Positions 34,302 to 42,529 of a DNA stretch of 64,000 bases are shown piece by piece. The first letter of the stretch is position 1. Each line of letters begins with the position of its first letter. Source of the DNA: Profundibacterium mesophilum KAUST100406-0324 (GTDB lineage Bacteria > Pseudomonadota > Alphaproteobacteria > Rhodobacterales > Rhodobacteraceae); contig NZ_APKE01000027.1 of assembly GCF_009835145.1 (NCBI RefSeq), positions 1-64,000 on the forward strand. The letters run 5' to 3'. The notes beneath the pieces are model-generated. The model was not told where the DNA came from. It made no database searches and saw nothing but the letters and a program-made list of their open reading frames with translations. The position numbers and the translations under genes are program-made.

Positions 34302-35544
34302 TTTCCGCCTCGCCTCGCTCGTCGACAAGCCAGGTCTGGATGCCGTTGTTGTGGTAGATCGAGTTTTCGCCGCGCACGTCGCGCAGCGCGTTCTTGGTCG
34401 GTTGCACGTAACCGGTGGAATCATGCGCGCGGCTTTGCAGCAGGAGCGGCGTCCCGTCCCAGTCGAACTCGAAGTAGAACCGGTGCATCGACTTGTCGAA
34501 GCTTGGCCCCGAGATGCGGGCCTCGTGCCAGTTCTTGCCGCCATCGAGCGTCACGTCGACCCGCGGGATGGTGCCGCGGCCTGACCATGCAACGCCGGTC
34601 AGAACGGTCGGCCCCCTGGAGTGCAGGATCGGCGCCTGGGGGCTGGGACTGGTGATGACGGATTTCGCATCCATCTCCCAGGTGAAGCGGCGGGCAATGC
34701 CATTGTCGAGAAGATCGGTGTATTTCGACGTCTCCTCGCGGTGATGCCAAGGCTGATCGCCAACCTCGATGCGGCGCAGCCACTTGATCCACATGTTGCC
34801 TTCCCAGCCGGGCACGACGAGCCGGACGGGATAGCCCTGTTCGGGGCGCAGCGCCTCGCCGTTCATCTTGAAGGCAACGAGACAGTCGTCCATCGCCTTC
34901 TCGATCGGGATCGAACGGGTCATGGCGGAGGCATCGGCGCCCTCGGGCATGATCCACTTGCCGTTGGTCTTGACCCCGGCCTCCTCGAGCAGCAGTCGCA
35001 GCGGAATGCCGGTGTATTGCACGTTGTGGATCATGCCATGCGTATACTGGCAGCCGTTGAGCTGCGCGCCGGCCCATTCCATGCCCGAATTTGCGGCGCA
35101 TTCGAGGAAATAGACCCGGTTCTCGCGCGGAAAGCGCATCAGGTCCTGCATCGTGAAGACCAGCGGCTTGTCGACGAGGCCATTGATCATGAGGCGATGC
35201 GCGGAGGGATCGACCTCGGCAATGCCCGCGTGATGACGCTCGAAGCATAGGCCGTTCGGGGTGATGATGCCGTCCAGCTCATGCAGGGGGGTAAAGTTGA
35301 CCGAGGAGACCGGATCGGCGGTGAGCCATTCCACGTTGCGCCGGATGACGTGCGATTCGAACCGCGAGGGCGAGCCATAGGGCCGTGCGTCGACCCCGTC
35401 ACCGAGATATTGCATCCAGGGCTGCAACTCGGTGATTGCCGGATCGGGTGCCTGCGCGGATGCGCGCGCGGCGGCGACCGCGCCGCCGGTGGCGAGTGCA
35501 CCGGTCAGAAAGCCGCGCCGCGACGGGGCGGAATCGTTGCTCAT
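34285..35544 (-). CDS. soxC: SoxC, molybdopterin subunit of sulfane dehydrogenase
   Basis: Periplasmic Mo enzyme of the sulfite oxidase family. With SoxD it oxidises the sulfane sulfur of SoxY-thiocysteine sulfate. A Tat signal SRRGFLTG lies at the N-terminus. The Mo-coordinating Cys149 lies in VYFLECAANSG. VPGWEGNMWIKWLRRIEV and a C-terminal dimerisation domain (VDVTLDGGKNWHEA) complete the fold. 419 aa from ATG 35544, chosen because AAGAGGA lies 8 bases upstream. An earlier ATG (35586) would overlap the soxB stop. Confidence 0.95.
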   Translation of the reverse strand: MSNDSAPSRRGFLTGALATGGAVAAARASAQAPDPAITELQPWMQYLGDGVDARPYGSPSRFESHVIRRNVEWLTADPVSSVNFTPLHELDGIITPNGLCFERHHAGIAEVDPSAHRLMINGLVDKPLVFTMQDLMRFPRENRVYFLECAANSGMEWAGAQLNGCQYTHGMIHNVQYTGIPLRLLLEEAGVKTNGKWIMPEGADASAMTRSIPIEKAMDDCLVAFKMNGEALRPEQGYPVRLVVPGWEGNMWIKWLRRIEVGDQPWHHREETSKYTDLLDNGIARRFTWEMDAKSVITSPSPQAPILHSRGPTVLTGVAWSGRGTIPRVDVTLDGGKNWHEARISGPSFDKSMHRFYFEFDWDGTPLLLQSRAHDSTGYVQPTKNALRDVRGENSIYHNNGIQTWLVDERGEAENVEIS

Positions 35545-35582
35545 TGTCTGTATCCTCTTGTCTTCCAGATCGGCGCGGCGGC

Positions 35583-37277
35583 TCATCTGGCCACCACGTC
35601 GACACTCGTATTGGGATCGATGGACACGGTGCCCTGCTTGCGGATGTGGCTCTCGACGACATCCCAGATCGGCGGGCCCTGGGTTCCCTCGGTGACGCTG
35701 GCCCAGCCCGCGACGACGTAGCTGCTGGCCGGGTCGATCGCCGTACCCGAGGAAAGGAGCGTCATCTCCGTGATACGGCTGCCTTGCGGCCGGGCGATAT
35801 CGATGCGGTAGCCCATGCCGCCGACACGGACCATGTCGCCGCCCTGCTGGTAGTAGGGGTCGGGGTTGAACAGGTTGTCGGCCACGTCCTCGAGGATGAG
35901 TTTCAGCGTCTCGCCCGTCATCTCCGAGCGGTAGGCCTCCGGATAGCTCATCGCGGTGGCGTTGAAGACATCCTCGCGGGTGATCTCCTGGCCCGGCATC
36001 AGCGAGGCGCCCCAGCGAAAGCCGGGGGAGAGCGCGATGTCGGCTTCGCGCTCCTCGATCAACGCGTTGCAGATCAGGTCGTCCCAGGTGCCGTTGAAGT
36101 TGCCCCGCCGATAGAGCAGCGAGTCGGTCGTGCCCAGCACTTCGGCCATCTCGTCCTTGAAAGGCGCGCGGGTCTCCTCGACCAGCGCCGTCATCTCCGG
36201 ATCGGGCGCGATCACGTCCGAGAAGATCGGGATAAGACGGTGTGTCAGGCCCTTCAGCGCGCCATCCTGCACATCGAGATCGACGCGGGAGATGAACTTG
36301 CCATGGCTGCCGCTCGCGATGAGATGCGTCTTGCCGACAAGCACCGGTTCGGGCAGGGCGTCATGGGTGTGGCCGGTCAGGATAACGTCGATGCCGGGCA
36401 CCTGCGCCGCCATCTTGCGGTCCACGTCGAAGCCGTTATGCGAAAGCACCACGACGATCTGCGCGCCCGCTTCGCGGACTTCCTGCACCATTTCGGCCAT
36501 GCGCTCCTGGCGCACGCCGAAACTGAGATCGGGGAACATCCAGTTCGGGTTGGCGATCGGCAGGTAGGGGAATGCCTGACCGATCACGGCGATCGAGGTG
36601 CCGCCGCGCTCGAACATCTTGTAGGGCTCGAAAGCCGGCTCGTCCCAGGTCGCATCGAAGATGTTCGCACCGAGAAAGGCGGGGTCGAGTTCGGTCTCGA
36701 GGATCTCGTTCACCCTGTCGATGCCGAGGGTGAATTCCCAATGCGACGTCATCGCGTCGGTGCCGAGCGCGTTGAAAAGGCGCACCATGTCGGTGCCTTG
36801 GGTCCGCAGAGCGGGTAGCGAGCCCTGCCAGGTGTCGCCGCCGTCGAGGAGCAGCGCGTCAGGCCGCTCGGCACGGATCGCCTTCAGGACCGTGGCGATA
36901 CGGTCGAGGCCGCCCATGCGGCCATATTCGCGCCCGAGAGCAACGAAATCGTCATAGGTCAGCGCGTAATCGAGCGGTGCGCCATCGGCGATCCCGTAGA
37001 GCTTGCGGAACGCGGCCCCCGTGACATGCGGCACCAGGCCGAGCGCGTCGCCGACACCGAGGTTTATCTCCGGCTCGCGGAACCAGATCGGCTGTGTCTG
37101 GGCATGGATGTCGGTGATGTGGATCAGCGTGACGTTGCCGGGGCCACCGGTACCGATCAGGTCCTCCTGACCGAGCCGTTGCCGAGCCGCGAGCCGCGAC
37201 CAGTTGCCGAAACCCGACGTGCCCCAAAGGGCGCTCGTGGCAAGTCCGGCCTGTAGGAAATGGCGGCGGGCGATCAT
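35583..37277 (-). CDS. soxB: SoxB, sulfate thiol esterase / thiosulfohydrolase
   Basis: Periplasmic dimanganese 5'-nucleotidase-fold enzyme that removes sulfate from SoxY-cysteine S-thiosulfonate. A twin-Arg signal (MIARRHFLQAG) is present. Metal and active-site motifs: ITDIHAQTQP, LDGGDTWQGS, SHWEFTLG, VVVLSHNGFDVD, VILTGHTHDA and IASGSHGKF. The C-terminal domain (NGTWDDLICNALIEERE) is also typical. 564 aa, full length. It follows soxA after an 85-bp gap that holds a terminator-like hairpin. Confidence 0.96.
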   Translation of the reverse strand: MIARRHFLQAGLATSALWGTSGFGNWSRLAARQRLGQEDLIGTGGPGNVTLIHITDIHAQTQPIWFREPEINLGVGDALGLVPHVTGAAFRKLYGIADGAPLDYALTYDDFVALGREYGRMGGLDRIATVLKAIRAERPDALLLDGGDTWQGSLPALRTQGTDMVRLFNALGTDAMTSHWEFTLGIDRVNEILETELDPAFLGANIFDATWDEPAFEPYKMFERGGTSIAVIGQAFPYLPIANPNWMFPDLSFGVRQERMAEMVQEVREAGAQIVVVLSHNGFDVDRKMAAQVPGIDVILTGHTHDALPEPVLVGKTHLIASGSHGKFISRVDLDVQDGALKGLTHRLIPIFSDVIAPDPEMTALVEETRAPFKDEMAEVLGTTDSLLYRRGNFNGTWDDLICNALIEEREADIALSPGFRWGASLMPGQEITREDVFNATAMSYPEAYRSEMTGETLKLILEDVADNLFNPDPYYQQGGDMVRVGGMGYRIDIARPQGSRITEMTLLSSGTAIDPASSYVVAGWASVTEGTQGPPIWDVVESHIRKQGTVSIDPNTSVDVVAR

Positions 37278-37323
37278 GGGCGGTTTCCTGTCATCGGATG
37301 CACGTTAGTGAATATGTCGGGGC

Positions 37324-37355
37324 GAAAAAAACCCGCCAAACCGGAGCCGGACGGG
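37324..37355 (-). terminator. Terminator-like hairpin between soxA and soxB
   Basis: On the minus strand, just past the soxA stop, CCCG...CGGG encloses a CCGG-ct-CCGG stem and is followed by seven Ts. It looks like a weak intrinsic terminator inside the sox operon and could lower soxBCD relative to soxXYZA. Confidence 0.5.
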
Positions 37356-37362
37356 ATTCCGT

Positions 37363-38223
37363 TCAGTTGCGGACCGAGGGCCCTTCGACCGAAAGGCCGT
37401 TGCCGCGCGATGCGACGTAGAGCTCGAGCGCCACGAATTCGGGGCTGCCGGGCGCGAAGGTCTGTGCGCGGGTGTCGCGGACACAGCCCTTGAAGCGGTT
37501 ATGCACCGCGTTGAGCTTGCCGTTCTTCAGCCGGTAGGTGGGGAAGCCGTTGATCTGTCCCTGGCTCAGGTGGTCGGCACGGATCATGTTGTCGTAATTG
37601 TCTTCGTGGCAGTTGGCGCAGGCAAGCTCCAGCTGGCCGTAGCGGGTATAGTAGATTTCCTTGCCCTGCTCCCAAGTCGGCTGAGCCGGACCATCGATCG
37701 CGACATTCACCGGCAGACCGCGCGAAACCGAGGAAATCAGAGCGATCATCTCGGTCATCCTGGTGCCGGTATAATTCCACGCCTCCGCCCCGGCGCGCTC
37801 GGTCACACATTCGTTGACCTGCATCTCGAGCGTTTGCACCTCGCCCTTGGTCTCGTCCCACTTGGGATAGACCGCGCGCGCTCCTTCGAGGGATTCGGGA
37901 TTGTCGTGGCATGCGGCGCAGGACTGGCCGTCCGGTCCCATGGCGGCGGAGAAGTCGGCCCGGGCGTTGTCGACGCCGATCATGCCCGGATTTTCGAAAT
38001 CATCCATCTGGACCGCCTGCGTCTCCGGCGAGCGATACTCCCATCCGGAAACGATTTCCGAAACGTTCTCCATGTGATCGGGCGCGGGTGCGCGGGTCAC
38101 AATCTCGATCTCGCCATCAATAACGAGATTGGCCTCCTGCGCGATCGCGCCCGTGGCAAGGGCGGCCGACCCGGCCAGCCCGAGCATCACCCTCGCCGCG
38201 CCCGTCCTCAGCGTCTGTCTCAT
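37363..38223 (-). CDS. soxA: SoxA, diheme c-type cytochrome subunit of SoxAX
   Basis: With SoxX it oxidatively joins thiosulfate to the SoxY carrier cysteine. A signal peptide ends ATGAIAQ before EANLV. Two CxxCH motifs (CAACH at 102-106 and CANCH at 202-206) bind heme. Cys247 in NRFKGCVRDTRAQ is the active-site heme ligand that carries persulfide. NECVT (Cys139) may form the disulfide. 286 aa. ATG 38223 with a ggagg site is used; the longer frame runs through soxZ. Confidence 0.95.
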   Translation of the reverse strand: MRQTLRTGAARVMLGLAGSAALATGAIAQEANLVIDGEIEIVTRAPAPDHMENVSEIVSGWEYRSPETQAVQMDDFENPGMIGVDNARADFSAAMGPDGQSCAACHDNPESLEGARAVYPKWDETKGEVQTLEMQVNECVTERAGAEAWNYTGTRMTEMIALISSVSRGLPVNVAIDGPAQPTWEQGKEIYYTRYGQLELACANCHEDNYDNMIRADHLSQGQINGFPTYRLKNGKLNAVHNRFKGCVRDTRAQTFAPGSPEFVALELYVASRGNGLSVEGPSVRN

Positions 38224-38260
38224 CGAAGCCTCCTCCCTTGCCCCGTGTCCATCGCTGCCC

Positions 38261-38590
38261 TCAGGCGACGGCGATGTCCTTGCTGTCCTCGTAGGTCGAC
38301 CCGTCATCGTCGATCCAAGTGAAGGTGAAGGTGCCGCTTTGGGGCACTTTCGCCTGGAACTCGAAATACGGGTTGGTCGAGATCGCCGGCTCCATAGCCA
38401 CATCGATCACGGTCTCGCCGTTGAAGGCGCAGGTGAAGCGGTTGATGATCGAGCGCGGGATGAGGTTGCCCTCCTTGTCCTTGCGCTGTCCCGATTCCAT
38501 CGGGTGGCTGATCAGGGTCTTGATGGTGATGACCTCGCCGGCGGCGGCTTCCTTCGGGACGCGAACGCGGGGGGTGACGTTTTCTGCCAT
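38261..38590 (-). CDS. soxZ: SoxZ, partner of the SoxY sulfur carrier
   Basis: Small immunoglobulin-like scaffold of the SoxYZ carrier complex. 109 aa with PRVRVPKEAAAGEVITIKTLISHPMESGQRKDKEGNLIPRSIINRF, the standard SoxZ signature, and FTFTWIDDDGSTYEDSK at the end. There is no signal peptide, as expected, since it is co-exported with Tat-dependent SoxY. The gene lies 23 bp after soxY. Confidence 0.96.
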   Translation of the reverse strand: MAENVTPRVRVPKEAAAGEVITIKTLISHPMESGQRKDKEGNLIPRSIINRFTCAFNGETVIDVAMEPAISTNPYFEFQAKVPQSGTFTFTWIDDDGSTYEDSKDIAVA

Positions 38591-38613
38591 GTCTGTTGTT
38601 CCTTGTTCCGAGT

Positions 38614-39036
38614 TCAGCCGCCGCAGCCGCCGATGGTCACTTTCACTTCCTGTGCGGCACGCGCGAAGCTGCCATCGGACATCCTGGCGATGGCGACGAC
38701 CTCCTGCGTTCCGGCAAGACGGATTCGCGTCGATGCCATCTGGGCACCGGCCAGTGGTCCGAAGTGGAACACGCCCACATCGGGATTGGGATTGCCCGTG
38801 GCCAGGATCATGATCGCCTCGGCGCCGGGCGCGTCGACCTCGACGGGCACGGTGTTGCCGTTCTCCGCGATCTCGGGTGCGGTGAGCGTCAGGCCCTCTC
38901 CCGTGATCTGCGCGCCGCCGGTGAACGCGGCGATCATTTCCTCGGCTGACTTCGCCAGGGCCATGCGCGCACCGAGCATCACGGTGATTCCGCTGCCGGC
39001 AATCATCGCCAGTGTATGTCTGCGTGAGTAACTCAT
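38614..39036 (-). CDS. soxY: SoxY, sulfur carrier protein
   Basis: Carries the sulfur intermediate on the C-terminal swinging arm. The protein ends IGGCGG, with the carrier Cys138. The Tat signal SRRHTLAMIAGSG lies at the start, followed by MALAKSAEEMIAAFTGGAQITGEGLTLTAPEIAENGNTVPVEV. 140 aa; aggagg before the ATG at 39036. The longer frame to 39564 overlaps soxX and is not used. Confidence 0.96.
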   Translation of the reverse strand: MSYSRRHTLAMIAGSGITVMLGARMALAKSAEEMIAAFTGGAQITGEGLTLTAPEIAENGNTVPVEVDAPGAEAIMILATGNPNPDVGVFHFGPLAGAQMASTRIRLAGTQEVVAIARMSDGSFARAAQEVKVTIGGCGG

Positions 39037-39059
39037 GTTATTCCCCTCCTGCGGCGCGA

Positions 39060-39536
39060 TCAGTTTTCGTGCAGCGTCATAAGATAGCTGACCACATCCT
39101 CGATCTGCTGCGCAGTCAGCAGCGGCTCGAGCGGCTCGGTGCCGGCCTTTCCGGAGAAGCCGTCGCCGGGGCGGATGAAGCCCGTGGTCTTGTAGAAAGC
39201 CGGCATGATGGTGCCGGGAAATGTCATCTTGGCATTCGCGACGATGCCGCGCAGTTCCGCCTCGCTCCAGCGGTCCGCCACCCCGTCGAGCGGGGGGCCG
39301 ACCTCGCCATGGAAAGGCACCTCGTCGAGCGCGCCGACAGCGTGGCAGGCCACGCAATTGCCCTGGCCCCGGTTGGCCATGATCTCGGCACCCGATGCCG
39401 GATCGCCCGGTGCGCCGCTGAGGGATGTGTCGATGGCGCCGTATTCGCCGTAGGCTACTTCCTGCGGCGCGACTTCGGCCTGAACGGTCGTGCTGATCAA
39501 CACGACGGTCACGGCAAGGGTAAATTGTCGCGACAT
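39060..39536 (-). CDS. soxX: SoxX, monoheme c-type cytochrome subunit of SoxAX
   Basis: Electron-accepting subunit of the SoxAX thiosulfate-binding cytochrome. A signal peptide ends TTVQA before EVAPQ. The heme motif CVACH is at 61-65, and MTFPGTIMPAFYK supplies the Met ligand. QQIEDVVSYLMTL is the C-terminal helix. 158 aa from ATG 39536 with gggagga upstream. It heads the structural set soxXYZABCD, and a 188-bp spacer to soxV carries an operator candidate. Confidence 0.95.
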   Translation of the reverse strand: MSRQFTLAVTVVLISTTVQAEVAPQEVAYGEYGAIDTSLSGAPGDPASGAEIMANRGQGNCVACHAVGALDEVPFHGEVGPPLDGVADRWSEAELRGIVANAKMTFPGTIMPAFYKTTGFIRPGDGFSGKAGTEPLEPLLTAQQIEDVVSYLMTLHEN

Positions 39537-39600
39537 GAGTCCTCCCTGCGGCATTTTGTTCCACAAATCGACGTTACTCTGGACCGAGCGTTCTAGGCAA

Positions 39601-39625
39601 CAATAAATTTGATTTTCTGAATACG
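39601..39625. promoter_or_regulatory. Candidate SoxR operator upstream of soxX
   Basis: The AT-rich patch caataaatttgattttctga is unusual in this GC-rich DNA and shares the ATNTTCTGA core (39612-39620) with the soxS-soxV intergenic region (40488-40496). In Paracoccus pantotrophus SoxR is known to bind both matching intergenic positions. Binding here is inferred. Confidence 0.4.
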
Positions 39626-39724
39626 TCCTGATGCATCGTTGCCGGCGAGCGGTCATTCTCAGCGCAATCGCACTGACGGAGCCGTTTCTGCCGGCGGCGG
39701 TTCGAACGTCTTCAAAAGGGCGCA

Positions 39725-40465
39725 TCAGCCATAGCGGCTGAGAGGTGAGAATTCCCCGAGCATCCATTGCGCGATCTGGTTGACCTTGCCGGTCGCGACC
39801 AGAAGACCGAAGGTGACCAGGAGCGTGCCGGTCGCTTTCTCGACCTTGCCGAGATGCTGCCTGAACCGGCGCATGAGGCGCATGAAGGGTGCCACGAAGA
39901 TGCCTGCCAGAACGAAGGGCAGCGTCATGCCGATCCCGTAGGCCAGAAGCAGCAAAGCGCCTTGGGTAGAGCTCTGCAGGCTTCCGGCGGTGAACAGGAT
40001 CACGCCGAGCACCGGACCGACGCATGGCGTCCAGCCGAAAGCGAATGCGAGACCCATCACGTAGGCCCCGGCAAGGCCGATCTCGCGCGCTGAACGTACG
40101 GCCGCCCCGGGGCGGAACTCGCGGTAGAGCAGGCCAAGTGAAAGCACACCCATGAACTGCAAACCCATCAGCACGATCAGTCCGCCAGCGATCCAGCGCA
40201 GAACGTCGAACCACTCGCGTAGAACCAGTCCCGCCAGGGAGGCCGTGGCACCCAGGGCGACGAAGATGGTGATGATCCCGGCCGAAAAGATCGCGGTGAA
40301 TAGGATGGTGCGTCCGCGCGAGGGCGCCGCGGCGCCGCCTTCGGCCAACCGCGCGCCCGTTCCCGCCAGGTACCCCAAATAGAAGGGCACCATCGGCAGT
40401 ATGCAAGGCGACAGAAAGGACAAGAGCCCCGCCAGAAAGGCACCGCCAAGCGTGACCTCGAACAT
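39725..40465 (-). CDS. soxV: SoxV, CcdA-like membrane thiol-disulfide transporter
   Basis: Six-helix inner-membrane protein of the CcdA/DsbD-beta family that brings reductant from cytoplasmic thioredoxin to periplasmic Sox partners. LSFLSPCILPMVPFYLGYLAG carries the first redox Cys and GWTPCVGPVLG the second. 246 aa from ATG 40465 (gggggcc upstream). An earlier ATG at 40489 would lie inside the operator dyads, so it is less likely. soxW, the usual partner, is absent; SoxS on the other strand is the nearest thioredoxin. Confidence 0.9.
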   Translation of the reverse strand: MFEVTLGGAFLAGLLSFLSPCILPMVPFYLGYLAGTGARLAEGGAAAPSRGRTILFTAIFSAGIITIFVALGATASLAGLVLREWFDVLRWIAGGLIVLMGLQFMGVLSLGLLYREFRPGAAVRSAREIGLAGAYVMGLAFAFGWTPCVGPVLGVILFTAGSLQSSTQGALLLLAYGIGMTLPFVLAGIFVAPFMRLMRRFRQHLGKVEKATGTLLVTFGLLVATGKVNQIAQWMLGEFSPLSRYG

Positions 40466-40480
40466 GTGGCCCCCAATTGC

Positions 40481-40510
40481 AATATTCATATTCTGATATT
40501 AGGATAATAT
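40481..40510. promoter_or_regulatory. SoxR operator candidates in the soxV-soxS divergent promoter
   Basis: Two AT-rich dyads overlap. AATAT-N10-ATATT spans 40481-40500, and a perfect ATATTA-GGA-TAATAT spans 40496-40510. They lie between divergently transcribed soxV and soxS, the site where the ArsR-type SoxR binds in Paracoccus. Confidence 0.6.
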
Positions 40511-40574
40511 GCCGGTGGCCAGTCAATCGATGCTAGTCGATCCAACTTGGCCCCGATCATGCACGAGGTTTTCC

Positions 40575-40958
40575 ATGTTGCGCATCGCGGCTCTCGCTCT
40601 CGGTCTTTTCATGGCCTTTCAACCCGTAGCGGCGCGTGCCACGCTTGAGCTGGTGATGGTCGAGCAGGCCGGTTGCCCTTGGTGCGCGCGTTGGAATGCC
40701 GATATCGGGCCGATCTATCCCAAGAGCGAGGAAGGCGCGGCTGCGCCGCTGCGCCGGATCGACATCGGTGATCTTCCCGGCGGGTTGGAGCTTGACGGCA
40801 AGGTGGTGTTCACGCCGACCTTCCTTCTGGTCGATGACGGCCGTGAGCTGGGCCGGATCGAGGGGTATCCCGGCGAGGAATTCTTCTGGGGGTTGCTTAT
40901 GCGGCTCATCGAAGGGGCTCTGAGCGCGACTTTGGCGCCTCAGACCACGAATCGCTGA
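40575..40958 (+). CDS. soxS: SoxS, periplasmic thioredoxin
   Basis: A small thiol-disulfide protein. A signal peptide (MLRIAALALGLFMAFQPVAARA) precedes a compact thioredoxin fold with CPWC (34-37) in MVEQAGCPWCARWNADIGP and VVFTPTFLLVDDGRELGRIEGYPGEEFFWGLL with the cis-Pro region. SoxS is known to keep SoxY in the reduced, active state. 127 aa. It is the first gene of the plus-strand arm and is followed by soxR after 89 bp. Confidence 0.88.
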   Translation: MLRIAALALGLFMAFQPVAARATLELVMVEQAGCPWCARWNADIGPIYPKSEEGAAAPLRRIDIGDLPGGLELDGKVVFTPTFLLVDDGRELGRIEGYPGEEFFWGLLMRLIEGALSATLAPQTTNR

Positions 40959-41047
40959 GCCTATCGCATTGTGATACGGGTTCCGGCGCCATAGATTACC
41001 CGCCTGACAACGGGCGGACACGCTTCGCCGTAGAGGGGAGCCTTACC

Positions 41048-41383
41048 ATGGCCCTGCCGCGGATCACGGAAGACATGAGCGAGGCCGACACGGACCTCAT
41101 GATGCGCAATGCGCGCGAGGCTTCGGACTTCCTCAAGGCGCTTGGCCACGAGGGCCGGCTCATGATCCTGTGCCACCTGGTCACCGGTGAGAAATCCGTG
41201 ACCGAGTTGGAGCAGCTGCTCTCGGCGCGGCAGGCAGCCGTCTCGCAACAACTCGCCCGGCTCAGGCTCGAAGGAATGGTGACGCCACGCCGCGAGGGAA
41301 AGATCATCTACTACAGCTTGACCGATGACCGGCCGCGCCGGATCATGGAACTCGTCTACGAGCTGTTCTGCCGGACGGGCTGA
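41048..41383 (+). CDS. soxR: SoxR, ArsR-family persulfide-sensing repressor
   Basis: Winged-helix ArsR/SmtB-type repressor of the SoxR/SqrR/BigR group. FLKALGHEGRLMILCHLVTGEKSVTELEQLL is followed by the recognition helix SARQAAVSQQLARLRLEGMV and the wing PRREGKIIYYSL. Cys42 (MILCHL) and Cys108 (ELFCRTG) match the pair that forms a tetrasulfide link with sulfane sulfur in SqrR, so de-repression by persulfide is likely. 111 aa. The probable targets are the dyads at 40481-40510 and the patch at 39601-39625. Confidence 0.92.
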   Translation: MALPRITEDMSEADTDLMMRNAREASDFLKALGHEGRLMILCHLVTGEKSVTELEQLLSARQAAVSQQLARLRLEGMVTPRREGKIIYYSLTDDRPRRIMELVYELFCRTG

Positions 41384-41421
41384 CAGGCGCGCCGGGGAGG
41401 GCGCGCAGGGAGGATCACGAT

Positions 41422-42468
41422 ATGTTGGACTGGCTCGGCGAGCCGACTGTCGCAGCCCTCATCGGCATGGGCAGCGGCATGGTGCTTGGCGCCGCGGCAC
41501 GTCTTGGCCGTTTCTGCACGCTCGGTGCGCTCGAGGATGCGCTCTACGGCGGTTCGCTTGCGCGTCTGCGCATGTGGGGCATTGCGATCGGGGTCGCGGT
41601 GATGGCGGTATTCGCCCTGATCGCCGCGGGGCTCTTCGACCCGATGGACAGCTTCTACCTCGCCCAGGGATGGAGCCTGCCGGGAGCGGTTCTCGGCGGC
41701 CTCGTCTTCGGTTACGGCATGGCCCTTGCGGGGAATTGCGGCTACGGCGCGCTGGCGCGGCTGGGGGGCGGCGACATGCGCGCCTTCGTGATCGTGCTGG
41801 TCATGGGGCTGGCGGCTTATGTGACATTGTCGGGACCGCTTGCGGCGGCGCGGGTCGCTCTGTTCGTCCCCGGCGGCGGTCCCGTACCCGGTATCGGGCA
41901 TTGGCTGGCACAGGTCACCGGGCTGCCGCTCGGAGCGAGCGGAATGCTGGCCGGTTTCGCCATCTTCGTCCTGTCGCTCCGAGGGGCGAGCAGGCCGGGC
42001 AGAGGCGGCGTTATCTGCGCCATCTGCGTCGGTCTGGCCGTGGCCATGGGGTGGGCGGGCACCGCTTGGCTGTTCCGCACCGGCTTCGATGCGCTTCCTG
42101 TCGCATCGCACAGCTTTTCGGCGCCCCTGGGCGAGACCATGCTCTATGCCATGACCTCGAGCGGCGCGGCGTTGAGCTTCGGTGTCGGATCGGTGGCCGG
42201 AGTGCTGCTGGGTGCTTTCGCCGGAAGTCTCTGGAAGGGACAGTTCCGGTGGGAGGCCTGCGAGGACCCGCGCGAGCTCAAGCGGCAGATCCTGGGCGCC
42301 GGGCTGATGGGATGGGGTGCGGTGACGGCCGCCGGCTGCAGCATCGGGCAAGGCATCACCGCCTTCTCGGTCCTGGCGGTCAGCGCACCATTGACGCTCG
42401 CGGCCATCGCGCTGGGCGCGGCCATCGGCTTGCGGCAGCTGCTCGAGGGGTTCGCATTGGCGGATTGA
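41422..42468 (+). CDS. soxT: YeeE/YedE-family sulfur transporter (SoxT-like), 348 aa
   Basis: Inner-membrane protein with about nine to ten helices. It has two internally similar halves with paired Cys/Gly signatures: ARLGRFCTLGALEDALYGG, ALAGNCGYGALARLGGGDMR, and VTAAGCSIGQGITAFSVLAV near the end. These cysteines line the path in the thiosulfate transporter of the family. In sox loci the protein is called SoxT and is thought to move sulfur compounds for signalling or assimilation. It lies 38 bp after soxR, probably in one transcript with soxS-soxR. Confidence 0.88.
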   Translation: MLDWLGEPTVAALIGMGSGMVLGAAARLGRFCTLGALEDALYGGSLARLRMWGIAIGVAVMAVFALIAAGLFDPMDSFYLAQGWSLPGAVLGGLVFGYGMALAGNCGYGALARLGGGDMRAFVIVLVMGLAAYVTLSGPLAAARVALFVPGGGPVPGIGHWLAQVTGLPLGASGMLAGFAIFVLSLRGASRPGRGGVICAICVGLAVAMGWAGTAWLFRTGFDALPVASHSFSAPLGETMLYAMTSSGAALSFGVGSVAGVLLGAFAGSLWKGQFRWEACEDPRELKRQILGAGLMGWGAVTAAGCSIGQGITAFSVLAVSAPLTLAAIALGAAIGLRQLLEGFALAD

Positions 42469-42529
42469 GCCCTCGACGCCGCGACCTATCGCATGCAATG
42501 ATGTGAATGTTTTGTCGAGGGGAGTGGCA

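Noticed and set aside
34302-34544. N-terminal extension of SoxD into soxC
   Set aside because: The Ser/Arg/Thr-rich stretch is soxC read in another frame; SoxD begins at the signal-anchor Met at 34301.
38224-38403. N-terminal extension of SoxA through soxZ
   Set aside because: It is soxZ in another frame; the ggagg site and signal peptide place the start at 38223.
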